The position numbers and the translations under genes were made by a program. The notes under the pieces were generated by a model. It had not been told where the DNA came from. It saw nothing but the letters and a program-made list of their open reading frames with translations, and did no database searches. DNA of 64,000 bases from Variovorax paradoxus (GTDB lineage Bacteria; Pseudomonadota; Gammaproteobacteria; Burkholderiales; Burkholderiaceae_C). Below are positions 1-9,830 of this stretch, one piece after another. Each line of letters begins with the position of its first letter. The stretch's first letter is position 1. The stretch is from the NCBI RefSeq assembly GCF_024734665.1, contig NZ_CP102931.1, forward strand, positions 6,508,001 through 6,572,000. Reading direction: 5' to 3'.

Positions 1-1584
1 TGCCGCAGCCTTCAACGGCTCGTGATGCCCACCGCCCATGTGCGCTCCGATCACGTGTCTTTCCGCACCAGCCGCCGAAGTCTCGAAAACGATCTGCCCT
101 TCGCTCATCACGACGATGCGGTCCGCCAGTTCGAGCAGTTCGTCGAGGTCTTCGCTGATCAACAGAACTGCTCCGCCCTTCTCGCGCACCTGCACGATGC
201 GTGAGTGGATTTCGGCGACGGCAGCGAAGTCGAGCCCGAACACAGGGTTCGCTGCGATCAGCACGTTGATGTCACCGGCCAGCTCCCGCGCCAGCACCGC
301 GCGCTGCACGTTGCCGCCCGAAAGGCTGCGGATCGGCGCGCCCTCGCCCTGCGTCTTCACGCCATATTCGGCGATCCATTCCCGCGCCCGGCTGCGCCAA
401 TACGGAAAGCTCAGCACACCGCCGCGCGACAAGGGCGGTTGATCAAAATCACGCAGCGCCATGTTCTCTGCAACGCTGAGGTCGCCAACGCAGGCGTTGC
501 GCAGCGGCTCTTCCGGAAGGCTGCGGACCTTGAGCTTGCGGTTCTCGGCGCGGTGCGCACCGTAGGGCTGGCCCATTACCGTGACCTTGCCCGCAAGGCG
601 CGGACGCTGGCCGACAAGGGCCTCTACAAGTTCGCGCTGCCCATTACCGGAGACACCGGCCACGCCGAGGATTTCTCCTGCGCGCACGGACAGGCTCAGG
701 TCGTGCAAGGCCAGCGTGCCGCGATCGCCTTGCGCCTTGAGTCCTTCGACCTTCAATGCAACCGGCGCGTTGGCAGGCACTGGTTTTCTGGCAACAGGAG
801 CCGATGCCGACGCCTGCTCGCCACCCATCATGGCCTGCGCCAGTTGCGCCGGGCTCGTGCCCGCCACGCGGCAGTGATGCACCGCCTTGCCCCGCCGCAG
901 CACCGTTACGCTGTCGGCATACGCCATCACCTCGCGAAACTTGTGCGTGATGATGAGCACCGTGCACAGCCCGCTGCGCGCGAACTCGCGCACATGGCCC
1001 AGCACCTCGTCGGCCTCCTGCGGCGTGAGCACCGAGGTCGGCTCGTCGAGGATCAGCAGGCGCGGCTTCAAATACAGCTGCTTGAGCAGTTCGAGCTTCT
1101 GCTTCTCGCCAGCCGCAAGCTCGGAGGGGCGCACATCAAGGTCGAGGCTGAACGGCGTGGTCGCAAGAAAGTCTTTCAGCTCCGCGCGCTTCGTTTTCCA
1201 ATCGATCAGCGCCGGCGTCTTGCCGCCCGCGAGCAACAGGTTCTCCGCCACCGTCATGCCCGGTGCCAGCGTGAAGTGCTGGTAGACCATGCCGATGCCC
1301 AGCGCGCGCGCCACGATGGGGTTGGCGATGTCCTGCTCGCGCCCGTCGATCAGGATGCTGCCCTCCTCCGCGCGCTGGAAGCCCGCTACGCACTTCACCA
1401 GCGTGCTCTTGCCCGCGCCGTTCTCGCCGAGCAGCGCATGCACCGTACCGGGCTCGACGCGCATGGTCACGCGGTCCATGGCGGTGAAGGCTCCGAAGCG
1501 CTTGGTGAGTTCGTAGGTGTCGAGCGCGAGCGCGCCGGTGCCTGCGGGGAGGCCGCCTATGGCGTGGGGTGATGTGGCGCTCAT
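1..1584 (-). CDS. ABC importer ATPase, two nucleotide-binding domains (partial at left edge)
   Basis: ATPase of a BMP/nucleoside-type importer, probably energising the two permeases at 3588-5569. Translation from the ATG at 1584 stays open for 528 codons to the window edge, so only a short C-terminus should be missing. The first domain has a canonical Walker A (GENGAGKST). The second has the degenerate GVSGNGQRELVEAL usual for the C-terminal half of this two-domain family, a signature LSGGNVQRAVLA, and LLISEDLDELLELADRI near the end. It is last in the operon as seen here and is separated from biuH by about 290 bp that hold two palindromic repeats. Family assignment is firm; the substrate is inferred from neighbours. 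Confidence 0.9.
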   Translation of the reverse strand, partial: MSATSPHAIGGLPAGTGALALDTYELTKRFGAFTAMDRVTMRVEPGTVHALLGENGAGKSTLVKCVAGFQRAEEGSILIDGREQDIANPIVARALGIGMVYQHFTLAPGMTVAENLLLAGGKTPALIDWKTKRAELKDFLATTPFSLDLDVRPSELAAGEKQKLELLKQLYLKPRLLILDEPTSVLTPQEADEVLGHVREFARSGLCTVLIITHKFREVMAYADSVTVLRRGKAVHHCRVAGTSPAQLAQAMMGGEQASASAPVARKPVPANAPVALKVEGLKAQGDRGTLALHDLSLSVRAGEILGVAGVSGNGQRELVEALVGQRPRLAGKVTVMGQPYGAHRAENRKLKVRSLPEEPLRNACVGDLSVAENMALRDFDQPPLSRGGVLSFPYWRSRAREWIAEYGVKTQGEGAPIRSLSGGNVQRAVLARELAGDINVLIAANPVFGLDFAAVAEIHSRIVQVREKGGAVLLISEDLDELLELADRIVVMSEGQIVFETSAAGAERHVIGAHMGGGHHEPLKAAA

Positions 1585-1621
1585 GTTCGTTTGCCATCCC
1601 TTGGGTGCGTGTTCGGGGTGC

Positions 1622-1715
1622 GTGCGAATGACACCGGGTACTCCCCTCCGCGAATGTCCCCCGCCTTCGGCTCCTCCTTTATTTCGCTGCGGGGAGCACC
1701 CGGTGCCATTCGCAC
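1622..1715. repeat. palindromic intergenic element, copy A
   Basis: A 94-bp element whose ends form an imperfect 25-nt inverted repeat: GTGCGAATGACACCGGGTAC at the left, and the reverse complement of GTGCGAATGGCACCGGGTGC at the right. Its core, CTCCTCCTTTATTTCGCTGC with flanking TCCGCGAATGTCCCCC, recurs in opposite orientation in the copy at 1759-1854. It looks like a member of a dispersed REP or MITE-like family; no transposase is present. Confidence 0.75.
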
Positions 1716-1758
1716 ATGAGCACAGTCGTTATGCCGGCCGCACAAGCGCTGCGTCCAT

Positions 1759-1854
1759 CGATCACGCCGATGGGGTGCCTTGCGCAGCGAAATAAAGGAG
1801 GAGGCCGCAGGCCGGGGGACATTCGCGGAGCAAGGTACCCCGTCGGCGTGATCG
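1759..1854. repeat. palindromic intergenic element, copy B (inverted relative to A)
   Basis: A 96-bp element with its own terminal inverted repeat: CGATCACGCCGATGGGGTGC at the left, matched at the right by the reverse complement of CGATCACGCCGACGGGGTAC. The core GCAGCGAAATAAAGGAG...GGGGGACATTCGCGGAG is the reverse complement of the core of copy A. Together the two copies form one large imperfect inverted repeat (about 1609-1867) in the spacer between biuH and the ATPase gene, where they could form a stable mRNA hairpin. Confidence 0.75.
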
Positions 1855-1873
1855 CACCCCGAACAAAGCAGCT

Positions 1874-2593
1874 TCATACAACCGCCAGCAAAGCCTGCGA
1901 GGTGGCATGCGCCCCGAACACGCCGCCCTGCATAGTGATCATCTTCAGCGCAGCGAGGTGGTTGCCGTAGTCCGTCGCCGCCGTGCAATCCGACAGCAGC
2001 AAGCATTCAAAGCCGCGGTCGTTAGCGTCGCGCATCGTGGTGTGCACGCAAACATCAGTCGTGATGCCCGCAAGGATGATGTTCTCGATGCCGCGCGTAC
2101 GCAGGATCAGTTCAAGATCGGTCGCGTAGAACGACCCCTTTCCGGGTTTGTCGATCACGATCTCACCCGGCAGCGGCGCCAGCTCGGGAATGATTTCCCA
2201 GCCCGGCTCGCCGCGCACCAGGATGCGTCCACACGGCCCGTCGTCGCCGATGCCCACGCCATTCGCGCCGATCTGCCGCGAACGCCAGCGCTTGTTGGCC
2301 GGTAGGTCGCCCAGGTCGGGCCGATGGCCCTCTCTCGTGTGGATGATGTGATAGCCCAACGGCCGTAGCACCGCCAACGTACGCGCGATCGGCTTGATCG
2401 GCGCCTGCACCAGCGACAGGTCGTAGCCCATTACATCGACATACCCGCCCTTGCCGCAGAAGTCGGTCTGCATGTCGATGACGATGAGCGCGGTGTTGTC
2501 AGGCCGCAGCGCGCCGTTGTAGGGCCAGGCATAGGGCTCGGCTGCGACGTGGCGTTCGGTGGTGTTGGCGATGGTGGTGGTCATGGTCGTCAT
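1874..2593 (-). CDS. biuH: biuret amidohydrolase (isochorismatase-like cysteine hydrolase)
   Basis: Predicted to hydrolyse biuret to allophanate and ammonia in the cytoplasm. The 239-residue protein has the cysteine-hydrolase triad of the superfamily: Asp40 ([12 protein letters not shown]), Lys149 ([10 protein letters not shown]) and Cys182 ([11 protein letters not shown]), with the preceding cis-peptide-type ITTD. The N-terminal [17 protein letters not shown] and the block [20 protein letters not shown] resemble rhizobial BiuH as I recall it, more than RutB or nicotinamidase. The start at 2593 overlaps the formamidase stop (ATGA), giving translational coupling. A second in-frame ATG lies at 2584. 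The presence of allophanate hydrolase in the same operon supports the call. RutB-like ureidoacrylate hydrolase is the main alternative. Confidence 0.85.
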   Translation of the reverse strand: MTTMTTTIANTTERHVAAEPYAWPYNGALRPDNTALIVIDMQTDFCGKGGYVDVMGYDLSLVQAPIKPIARTLAVLRPLGYHIIHTREGHRPDLGDLPANKRWRSRQIGANGVGIGDDGPCGRILVRGEPGWEIIPELAPLPGEIVIDKPGKGSFYATDLELILRTRGIENIILAGITTDVCVHTTMRDANDRGFECLLLSDCTAATDYGNHLAALKMITMQGGVFGAHATSQALLAVV

Positions 2594-3582
2594 CCTGCGT
2601 AGTTGCGTTGCGGCGGCGCAAAGCCGCAACTCGTGCCGTCGGTCACCTTCACCTCGGCGCTCCACGGCAGCCTGTAGGTGCCGGCCGCCATGTCGTGCAT
2701 GTAGGTGTAGGGGCAGTCCTGCGCGCCGCCCTTCACCGCCACGTACCCGCGGTGATAGAGCTGGTAGATGTTGTTCTCCACACCCCAGCCGGTGCGGGCC
2801 TCGCGCACGAGGTCGGGGCGCAGCTCGGCTGTGATGATCTCGTCGACGCGGCCACCGCCCTCGACCAGCACCGTGCCGTCGAAGTTGCAGAACATGCCCT
2901 CGCCCATCGAGTCGAAGCTGCCGTCGCTGCCGCACAGGCACACGCTCGCGGTGTAGGCGAGGTTGCAGAAAGCGTTGGCCTGGTTGGTGATCTTCCACGC
3001 ATGGCGGATGGGCGCGGTGTAGCCGGCCGTGCGCAGGATGATGTCCGCGCCCTTGTATGCGGCCTCGCGGGCCATCTCGGGGAACATGCCGTCGTGGCAG
3101 ATGATGAGCGACAGCTTGCTGCCGTTGGGTCCGTCGCACACCGGAATGCCCAGGTTGCCAGGCTCCCAAGGCTCGACCGGAACCCACGGGTGCAGCTTGC
3201 GGTAGTAGAGCCTGATCTTGCCGTGGTCGTCGATAATCAGGCCGCTGTTGTAGGGATTGCCGCCGGGGTTGGCTTCCATGATGGAGAAGCAGCCCCAGAT
3301 GCGGTGTTCGATGCAGGCATTCCTGAAGGCGGCCACTTCGGGGCCGTCGAGCGTGCACATGATCTCGGGGTTGGTGTCCATCGAGAGTCCGTGCAGCGCG
3401 TATTCCGGGAACACCACGAGGTCCATGGTCGACTGGTTGCGGCGGGCCTTGCCCACCATCTCGCAGATGCGCTGCGCCTGTGCGGCGAGGTCGGCCGGCG
3501 TCTTCACGCTCGGCAGTTGCAATTGCACCAGACCGACGACAACGCCGTGCGCCGATTTGTTGAGGCCTCCGAGACCGCTCAT
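2590..3582 (-). CDS. amiF: formamidase (nitrilase superfamily)
   Basis: Predicted to hydrolyse formamide to formate and ammonia. The 330 residues match the AmiF/AmiE branch of the nitrilase superfamily over the whole length. The catalytic residues are visible: Glu60 (VVFPEY), Lys129 (YYRKLHPW) and Cys162 ([11 protein letters not shown]). The sequence [20 protein letters not shown] at the N-terminus and DGTSCGF near the C-terminus are typical of formamidase rather than acetamidase. Only 5 bp separate it from the upstream permease, and its stop overlaps the biuH start. It adds a second ammonia-releasing reaction to the operon. A related short-chain aliphatic amidase cannot be excluded. Confidence 0.88.
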   Translation of the reverse strand: MSGLGGLNKSAHGVVVGLVQLQLPSVKTPADLAAQAQRICEMVGKARRNQSTMDLVVFPEYALHGLSMDTNPEIMCTLDGPEVAAFRNACIEHRIWGCFSIMEANPGGNPYNSGLIIDDHGKIRLYYRKLHPWVPVEPWEPGNLGIPVCDGPNGSKLSLIICHDGMFPEMAREAAYKGADIILRTAGYTAPIRHAWKITNQANAFCNLAYTASVCLCGSDGSFDSMGEGMFCNFDGTVLVEGGGRVDEIITAELRPDLVREARTGWGVENNIYQLYHRGYVAVKGGAQDCPYTYMHDMAAGTYRLPWSAEVKVTDGTSCGFAPPQRNYAG

Positions 3583-3587
3583 GACAT

Positions 3588-4511
3588 TCAGCTCCTTGTC
3601 GACGAGAGTTCACCGGGGCTGCCGACTGCCGCGCTGCCCGGCTTGCAGGTGAACACCAAAATCACCAGCGTGAGCACATACGGCACGGTGTTGAAGAGGT
3701 GATAGCCCCAGCCGATGCCGATGGACTGCAGTGCCGGGCCGATGGCGCCCGCGCCACCGAAGAGCAGTGCCGCGCCCACGCAGCGCAGCGGGCTCCAGCG
3801 CGCGAAGATGACGAGCGCCACGGCGATCAGGCCCTGGCCGCTGGAGATGCCTTCGTTCCAGCTGCCCGGATAGAACAGCGTGAGCGACGCACCACCGAGC
3901 CCGGCGATGAAACCGCCCGCCGTGGTGGCCGCGATGCGCAGGCCCGAGACCGAGTAGCCGAGCGCTCGCGTGGCCTGCGCCGAGTCACCCGCCATGCGCA
4001 CCAGCAGCCCGGCGCGCGTGCGCGCGAAGCCCCACCACAGAAGCACCGCGAGCGCCACGCCGATGGGCACCAGCGCGTTGAGCTGCAGCGCCGAGCGCAC
4101 GACAGTGTTGTCGCTCCAGAAGCCCAGAGGAATCGCAGGAATCTGCGGCGCCTGCGGTTGAATGAGCGGCTTGCCCAGATAGAACGCGAGCCCCGTGCCG
4201 AGCAGCATCAACGCGATGCCGGTCGCCACGTCGTTCACGCGGTCGAGCGAGCACAGCAGGCCGTGCAGCAGCGCAAGCGCTGCACCGGCCACCGCGCCGA
4301 TCAGCACGCCGAGCCATGCGGAGTCGGTAAGGTACGCACCGCCGAAGGCCGCCATGGCCGACAGCACCAGCACGCCTTCGAGACCGAGGTTGATGCGCCC
4401 CGATTTCTCTGTGAGGCATTCACCCAGGCTCACGAACAGGAATGGAGCGCCGACGCGCAGCGCGCCACCGACGATGCCAGCGACCAGCGCGATCCATTGG
4501 TCAGCCGTCAT
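3588..4511 (-). CDS. ABC importer permease, YufQ/NupQ-like
   Basis: Inner-membrane permease of about 307 residues with 8-9 hydrophobic segments, of the branched-chain-amino-acid/nucleoside type that pairs with BMP-family binding proteins. The stretch [20 protein letters not shown] near the N-terminus is the conserved ExxGxxNLGxEG motif of this subfamily. The ATG at 4511 overlaps the stop of the upstream permease (ATGA). With the gene at 4508-5569 it would form the heterodimeric membrane channel. Confidence 0.88.
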   Translation of the reverse strand: MTADQWIALVAGIVGGALRVGAPFLFVSLGECLTEKSGRINLGLEGVLVLSAMAAFGGAYLTDSAWLGVLIGAVAGAALALLHGLLCSLDRVNDVATGIALMLLGTGLAFYLGKPLIQPQAPQIPAIPLGFWSDNTVVRSALQLNALVPIGVALAVLLWWGFARTRAGLLVRMAGDSAQATRALGYSVSGLRIAATTAGGFIAGLGGASLTLFYPGSWNEGISSGQGLIAVALVIFARWSPLRCVGAALLFGGAGAIGPALQSIGIGWGYHLFNTVPYVLTLVILVFTCKPGSAAVGSPGELSSTRS

Positions 4512-5569
4512 GTGTAGCTCCTGGCTTCGGGCAGCATGCGGTCGCCGAACTTCTTCCAGTTGACCGTGCGCAGGCCCTCGCTCGCAAGAATCAGCACGAA
4601 GGCGATGCCCTGCAGCACCAGCACCGACGCATCGGGCAAGCCCAGCCGCCGCTGCAGCAAACTGCCCGCCGCGCCGAAGCCGCCGAACAGGATCGCCACC
4701 GGCACGATGGCCACCGGGTTGTGCCGTGCGATGAAGGACACGAGGATGCCCGCGTAGCCATACCCCGCGATCAGCGAGGCGTTGGCATTGGTGTGCACCG
4801 CCGCCACCTCGACCGCACCCGCAAGCCCCGCGCACGCACCGCCGAGTCCGCAGGCCGAAAGAATGAGCCGCGTGGCCGGCAGCCCCACGAGCTGCGCGGT
4901 GCGCGGATTGCCGCCCACCACGCGCACCGAGAAGCCCGAAGCCGTGGCGCGCAGCCACCAGCCGAGCCCCAGGCAGGCCACGACGCCGATCACCAGGCCC
5001 CAGTGCACGTCGGAACCGCCGATGCCGCCGATCAGCATCCCGTCGTTCAATGCATAGGTCGACGGCTTGTTCAGGCTCGCCGGGTCGCGCAGCGGCCCTT
5101 CGACCAGGTGCTTGAAGATGCCGATGGCGATGTAGGCCAGCAGCAGGCTGCTGATGGTTTCGTTGATGCCACGAAACTGCCGCAGCCAGCCCGCGAGCAC
5201 GATCCACACCGCACCGGCGATTGCTCCGGCGATGCACACGATCACCGTGCCGATGACATTGCCGGGCAGCGGCACCGCATGCGCCAGCGCCGCGCAGGCG
5301 AGCCCGCCCAGCACCAGCGCGCCTTCGCCACCGATGATGATGAGCCCCGCGCGCGCGGGCAGCGCCACGCACAGGGCCGTGAGCATCAGCGGTGCGGCGC
5401 GTTGCAGCGTGTTCTGCCACGAGAACCAGTCGCCGAACGCGCCCTTGAACAGCGTGGCCCAGACCTCCACCGGGTCGACACCCGCGAAGGCCACCAGCAG
5501 GCCGAACACCAGCAGCGCCGCCGCGATGGCGAACACCGGCAGTGCGAATTCCTTGAGCGCGTGGCGCAT
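4508..5569 (-). CDS. ABC importer permease, YufP/NupP-like
   Basis: Second permease of the BMP-type importer, about 353 residues with multiple membrane spans. RAGLIIIGGEGALVLGGLA is the counterpart of the NLGxEG motif. The start chosen is the ATG at 5569 (MRHALKEFALPVF), which leaves 19 bp to the binding-protein gene; a longer frame from 5608 would overlap that gene. The stop overlaps the next permease start. Confidence 0.86.
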   Translation of the reverse strand: MRHALKEFALPVFAIAAALLVFGLLVAFAGVDPVEVWATLFKGAFGDWFSWQNTLQRAAPLMLTALCVALPARAGLIIIGGEGALVLGGLACAALAHAVPLPGNVIGTVIVCIAGAIAGAVWIVLAGWLRQFRGINETISSLLLAYIAIGIFKHLVEGPLRDPASLNKPSTYALNDGMLIGGIGGSDVHWGLVIGVVACLGLGWWLRATASGFSVRVVGGNPRTAQLVGLPATRLILSACGLGGACAGLAGAVEVAAVHTNANASLIAGYGYAGILVSFIARHNPVAIVPVAILFGGFGAAGSLLQRRLGLPDASVLVLQGIAFVLILASEGLRTVNWKKFGDRMLPEARSYT

Positions 5570-5588
5570 TTCGGTAGTGCGGGATCGA

Positions 5589-6713
5589 TCAGACGGAGCC
5601 GACCACACCCTCGACGAGGTAGTTCATCTTCTCGAGCTCCAGGTCGGTCTGCTTGAGCACCTTGCCGGCCGGCACCACGACCGCGCCCTTGTTGTCCTTG
5701 ATGCCGTCCTTGAAGATGTCGAAAGTGCCCGCGATCATCTTCGCCTTGATGTCGTCGGCCTGCTTCTTCGCGGCGTCCGGCACCATGGGGCCATAGGCCG
5801 ACATCTTCACGTAGCCCTCCTTCAAACCTCCGCGCAGGAAGTTGGGATGCGGCTTGCCGGTTTGCGCGGCTTCGATGGCGGTCTTGTAGGCGGTGAGCCA
5901 GTTCCACTCGGCGCCCGTCAGGTATGCATTGGGCGCGAGCTTGGCCTGGCTCGCGTGGTAGCCGCAGACCATCTTTCCGCGCTTGGCTGCGGTCTCGACC
6001 ACTACCTTGGGGCCGTCCACGTGCATGGTGAACACGTCGCAGCCCTGGTCGGCCAGGCTGTTGGTGGCTTCGGCTTCTTTCACCGCCATCGACCAGTCGC
6101 CCGTGAAGATCACGCTGCAGGTGATGTTCGGCTTGACCGAGCGCGCGCCGAGCGTAAAGGCGTTGATGTTGCGCAGCACCTGCGGAATGGGCTTGGCGGC
6201 GACGAAGGCGATCTTGTTGCTCTTCGTCATGTGCGCGGCGATCACGCCGTTCAGGAACTGGCACTCGTCGATGTAGCCGAAGAAGCTGCCGACGTTCTTG
6301 GGGTGCTTGCCTTCGGTCCAGAGGCCGCCACAGTGCGAGAAGCGCACGTCGGGGTTCTTGGGCGCGACCGCGAGGATGTGCGGGTCGAAGTAGCCGAACG
6401 AGGTGGGAAACAGCAGCTTGGCGCCGTCCTGCGAAATCATGCCGCCCATGGTCTTCTGCACGGCGGCGGTTTCGGGCACGTTCTCTTCTTCCACCACCTT
6501 GATGCCGGGCAGCTTCTTGATCTCGGCGGCGGCCATGGCATGCGCCTGGTTGTAGCCGTAGTCGTCGCGCGCGCCGACGTAGATCACGCCCACGGTGAGC
6601 GGCTTGGGCTTGGCCTGCGCGCTGGCAAGGGCGCTCCAGCTTCCGAGGCTGCCTGCTGCGCCAAGCGCGGCCAGGGTCTTGAGGGAATCGCGGCGATTGA
6701 ATTGGCTGGTCAT
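5589..6713 (-). CDS. BMP-family ABC substrate-binding protein
   Basis: Periplasmic binding protein of the BMP/Med family, 374 residues, with a Tat-like signal (NRRDSLKTLAALGAAGSLGS followed by ALASAQA). The mature start KPLTVGVIYVGARDDYGYNQ has the family pattern GxIYxGxxxDxGYN. Known relatives bind purine nucleosides and other small polar compounds. In this operon a ureide- or amide-type ligand is inferred and cannot be read from sequence. It stands immediately upstream of its two permeases, with its ATPase five genes downstream. Confidence 0.87.
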   Translation of the reverse strand: MTSQFNRRDSLKTLAALGAAGSLGSWSALASAQAKPKPLTVGVIYVGARDDYGYNQAHAMAAAEIKKLPGIKVVEEENVPETAAVQKTMGGMISQDGAKLLFPTSFGYFDPHILAVAPKNPDVRFSHCGGLWTEGKHPKNVGSFFGYIDECQFLNGVIAAHMTKSNKIAFVAAKPIPQVLRNINAFTLGARSVKPNITCSVIFTGDWSMAVKEAEATNSLADQGCDVFTMHVDGPKVVVETAAKRGKMVCGYHASQAKLAPNAYLTGAEWNWLTAYKTAIEAAQTGKPHPNFLRGGLKEGYVKMSAYGPMVPDAAKKQADDIKAKMIAGTFDIFKDGIKDNKGAVVVPAGKVLKQTDLELEKMNYLVEGVVGSV

Positions 6714-6764
6714 GACGTACTCCGGTCTTGGATTTGAGGTGGGTGCAAAGAATGTGCCCGCGGG

Positions 6765-7145
6765 TCAGCCGAGCAGGCTCACGTGGGCGGCGACTACGCG
6801 CCAGCCTTCGGCCGTGCGCAGCCAGGTCTGGCTCTGGCGGCCGGTCTGGCGGCTGCCTTCGCGGCGGAACTCGACGTTGGCGGTCGCAAAGTCGCGGCCG
6901 TAGGTGGTGATGACGGTGCGCAGCAGTTCGCGGGGCGGGCTCTGCTGGGGCAGCGATGCGCGGAAGGCGCTGATGTCTGCGTGGCCGTAGTGGTTCTCGG
7001 AGAAGCCGTAGCGCAACGTGTGCGGGCTGTTCCAGAAGAGCTCGTCGAGCACCGCGCGGTCGTTGCCGACCAGCGCCGCCTCGTAGCGCGCGAACACTGC
7101 GTTCACTTCAGCGAGCACTTCGGGGATATTGATTTCTGGCGTCAC
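6765..7145 (-). CDS. atzH: AtzH/HpxZ-like protein (DUF3225, NTF2 fold)
   Basis: A 126-residue NTF2-fold protein of the AtzH/HpxZ family. In atrazine-type cyanuric acid pathways AtzH has been described as a decarboxylating amidohydrolase that handles a dead-end derivative near allophanate; HpxZ is linked to oxalurate catabolism. Family markers are the N-terminal [20 protein letters not shown], the block [17 protein letters not shown] and the C-terminal [11 protein letters not shown]. The start is a GTG at 7145 inside a GTGA overlap with the ATPase stop, supporting coupled translation. Placement with biuH and atzF favours the AtzH role, but no atzD, atzE or atzG is visible. Confidence 0.8.
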   Translation of the reverse strand: MTPEINIPEVLAEVNAVFARYEAALVGNDRAVLDELFWNSPHTLRYGFSENHYGHADISAFRASLPQQSPPRELLRTVITTYGRDFATANVEFRREGSRQTGRQSQTWLRTAEGWRVVAAHVSLLG

Positions 7146-7975
7146 CGGCGAACCTCCCGCTGGAAGATGTCGAGGCTGAGCTTCTTCATGGCGACGAAGC
7201 TTTCGGTGCTCAGCGTCTCGACGGTGCGCGGGCGCGCATCGCCGTAGCGCAGGATCTCGGCGACCTTGGTGGGCCGCTTGGTCAGCAGCAGCACCTCGTC
7301 GGCGAGGTACACCGCCTCTTCGAGGTCGTGCGACACCAGCAGCATGGTGGTGCCGGTCTGCATGAACACCTCCTGCAGCTTCTCGCGGATGAAAAGCGTC
7401 ATCTCGAAGTCGAGCGCCGAGAAAGGTTCGTCGAGAAACAGCACCTCGGGGTTGGGCGCGAGCGCACGCATGATCGACGCGGTCTGCTGCTGGCCGCCCG
7501 AGAGTTCGTACGGAAAGCGCTTCAAGTCGAACTTCACGTCGAAGGAGGCCACCAGCTCTTCCATGCGCCGGTCGACCTCGGCCTTGCTGCGCCCTTCGAG
7601 CTTCAGCGGATAGGCGATGTTGTCGATGGTGCGCATCCACGGGAACATTGCCTCGCGGTAGTTCTGGAACACGTAGCCGATCTTGGTGTCCTTGCGCTGC
7701 TTGCCGTCGAACAGGATCTCGCCTGAGTCGATGGGAATGAGCCCCGCGATCATGTTGATGAGCGTGGACTTGCCGCAGCCGTTGGGCCCGAACACCGAGA
7801 CGATGGCGTGCTTCGGAATGTCGAGGTCGAAGTTCTCGTAGAGCGGCCAGCCCGCGAAGTACTTGGTGAGGCCGCGGATGGTGATGTGCGTGCCAGCCGG
7901 GCCGGGCTTGAAGGCCGGCTTGGGCACGTCGGCGTACACCAGGCCGTTGACGACGATGTCTTGCGTGACTTTCAT
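7142..7975 (-). CDS. ABC importer ATPase, nitrate/sulfonate/taurine type
   Basis: Single-domain cytoplasmic ATPase of 277 residues. Walker A is GPNGCGKST, the signature is [16 protein letters not shown], Walker B with catalytic Glu is [12 protein letters not shown], and the switch His is in [22 protein letters not shown] is the Q-loop region typical of the SsuB/TauB/NrtD group. It overlaps the permease upstream (ATGA) and atzH downstream (GTGA). It would power the importer formed with the next two genes. Confidence 0.93.
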   Translation of the reverse strand: MKVTQDIVVNGLVYADVPKPAFKPGPAGTHITIRGLTKYFAGWPLYENFDLDIPKHAIVSVFGPNGCGKSTLINMIAGLIPIDSGEILFDGKQRKDTKIGYVFQNYREAMFPWMRTIDNIAYPLKLEGRSKAEVDRRMEELVASFDVKFDLKRFPYELSGGQQQTASIMRALAPNPEVLFLDEPFSALDFEMTLFIREKLQEVFMQTGTTMLLVSHDLEEAVYLADEVLLLTKRPTKVAEILRYGDARPRTVETLSTESFVAMKKLSLDIFQREVRR

Positions 7976-8799
7976 CTTCCGCTCCAGTGCACGATGCGGC
8001 GTTCGGCGATGAGGAAGAGGATGTTGAGCACATAGCCCAGCGCACCGGCCGCAAGAATGGCCGCGTACATGCTCTTCACGTTGAGCACCTGCTGCGCATC
8101 GATGATGCGGTGGCCGAGCCCCGTGTCGGAGCCGATGAACATCTCGGCCACGATGACGATCACCAGCGCCATCGACACCGCGGAGCGCAGGCCCACGAAG
8201 CTGGGCTGCAGGCTTTCCCAGATCAGCACGTCCTTGAAGACCTGCCAGCGCGAGGCGCCCATGACGCGCGCGGCCATCACTCGCTGCTTGCGTGCATTGA
8301 TGACGCCGTAGGCGCTGTTGAACACCACGATGAGCAGCGCGCCGAATGCCGCAATGGCCACCTTGTTGACGTCGCTCACGCCGAAGATCAGCAGAAACAG
8401 CGGAATGAGCGCGGACGACGGCGTGGAGCGGAAGAAGTCGATCAGAAACTCCACGCTGCGGTACGCCTTCTCGTTGCTGCCGAGCAGCACGCCCAGCGGC
8501 ACGCCGATGGCCGCCGCGATGACGAAGGCCTGCACAGTGCGCCACACGGTCATGGCGAAGTCGGTGAGCAGCGGGCCACCAGCCAGGCCGGTGATGAGCG
8601 CGGCGATGGTGTCGGCGGGCGTGGGCAGCAAGATCGGCTTGATGAAGCCGAGCCGCACCACCAGGTCCCACGCGATGAACAGCACCACCGGGCCGATGAA
8701 GGGCAGCATGCGGTCGCGCAGCGGCGGCTTGGGCGCCGCAGTAGCAGCACTGGCCGGCGGGGTCCACGGCGCGGCCGTGGTCGTGCTTGCTTCGGCCAT
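7972..8799 (-). CDS. ABC importer permease, SsuC/TauC-like
   Basis: Inner-membrane permease of 275 residues with about six hydrophobic helices. The coupling motif is visible as [20 protein letters not shown] (EAA loop). A proline/alanine-rich cytoplasmic N-terminus of about 25 residues precedes the first helix. The start at 8799 leaves 5 bp to the binding-protein stop, and the stop overlaps the ATPase start. Confidence 0.92.
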   Translation of the reverse strand: MAEASTTTAAPWTPPASAATAAPKPPLRDRMLPFIGPVVLFIAWDLVVRLGFIKPILLPTPADTIAALITGLAGGPLLTDFAMTVWRTVQAFVIAAAIGVPLGVLLGSNEKAYRSVEFLIDFFRSTPSSALIPLFLLIFGVSDVNKVAIAAFGALLIVVFNSAYGVINARKQRVMAARVMGASRWQVFKDVLIWESLQPSFVGLRSAVSMALVIVIVAEMFIGSDTGLGHRIIDAQQVLNVKSMYAAILAAGALGYVLNILFLIAERRIVHWSGR

Positions 8800-8804
8800 G
8801 GTCT

Positions 8805-9818
8805 TCAGGCCTTGTAGAGAAGCGTGTCCACCACGACCTTCTTCTCGAAGATGCCTTTGTCGGTGAACAGGTCGTAGAACTTCTGGAAGTACGCGACGTC
8901 GCTGGGCTTGAACTCGTTGTAGAGCATGTACGACGCGAGCGGCACTTCGGCCGTGAGCTTGCCTTCGATGGCGGTGTAGCCCTTCATGAACTGGCGGGCT
9001 TCGTCTGGCTTGGTGCGCACCAGTTCCACGCCGCGCGCATAGGCGGCGATGTACTTCTTCGAGATCTCGGGGTTCTTCTTGATGAACTCGGTGGTCAGGC
9101 TGGCTGCGCCGCCGTGCCAGGGCGCCATCGGGTCGCCGAGGATGTACTTGGCAACCACGCCGGCCTCGATGACGCGCGTGGTGCCGTTCATGCGGCCGAC
9201 GGTGCCGGTGGGCTCCAGCGTGTAGCAGGCGTCGACCTGGCCCGCGACCAGTGCGGCCACGTGCTGGCCGATGGGCAGTTCGCTCACGGTCGCGCCCTTG
9301 GCGCCCGCGCGTTCCAGCATGGTCTTGCACAGAGTGACGTTCTGGATGCCGGGCCCCGAGGCGACCTTCTTGCCGGCCAGCTCGGCCATGGTCTTGATGG
9401 GGCTGTCCTTGGCGACGATGAATTCGTCGAGCACGTATTTCGCGTTGCTCGGATTGGTGCAGAAGATCTTGAAGAGACCCGGCTGCGCGATCTCGCCGAT
9501 GGCAAGGTTGGCCGAGCCGGTGCCGTTGGCGCTGCCGTCGCAGCGGCCGGCGAGCATGCCTTCCATCACCTGCTGCGCGCCGGCGAACTTGAGTGGCTCC
9601 ACCTCGAGGCCAGCTTCCTTGAAGTAGCCCTTGTCGACCGCGGCGAAGAATGGCAGACCGGCGGCCACGGGCCAGAATCCGATGCGCAGCTTCACCGCGC
9701 CCTGCGCACGCACGATGGCTGGCGCGGCCAGCACGGCCAGGCCTGCGGCGCCGGCCTGCAGCAGCTGTCGGCGGCTACTACTGCTGCTTGATGCGGGAGG
9801 TTTGTCTTGGGTGCTCAT
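8805..9818 (-). CDS. ABC substrate-binding protein, SsuA/NMT1-like
   Basis: Periplasmic binding protein of 337 residues with a twin-arginine signal (SRRQLLQAGAAGLAVLAAPA, cleavage after VRA). The mature protein starts LRIGFWPVAAGLPFFAAVDK and contains KGYFKEAGLEVEPLKFAGAQ, the usual opening of the NMT1/SsuA-like type II binding fold. It lies 12 bp downstream of atzF, so the pair is probably co-translated. Biuret, urea derivatives or another small amide are plausible ligands by context only. Confidence 0.9.
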   Translation of the reverse strand: MSTQDKPPASSSSSSRRQLLQAGAAGLAVLAAPAIVRAQGAVKLRIGFWPVAAGLPFFAAVDKGYFKEAGLEVEPLKFAGAQQVMEGMLAGRCDGSANGTGSANLAIGEIAQPGLFKIFCTNPSNAKYVLDEFIVAKDSPIKTMAELAGKKVASGPGIQNVTLCKTMLERAGAKGATVSELPIGQHVAALVAGQVDACYTLEPTGTVGRMNGTTRVIEAGVVAKYILGDPMAPWHGGAASLTTEFIKKNPEISKKYIAAYARGVELVRTKPDEARQFMKGYTAIEGKLTAEVPLASYMLYNEFKPSDVAYFQKFYDLFTDKGIFEKKVVVDTLLYKA

Positions 9819-9830
9819 CGGAACTCCTGA

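Noticed and set aside
205..1572. Long plus-strand open frame opposite the first ABC ATPase gene
   Set aside because: It is an antisense frame of a GC-rich gene: Arg/Ala/His-rich, no domains, while the minus strand encodes a full two-domain ATPase.
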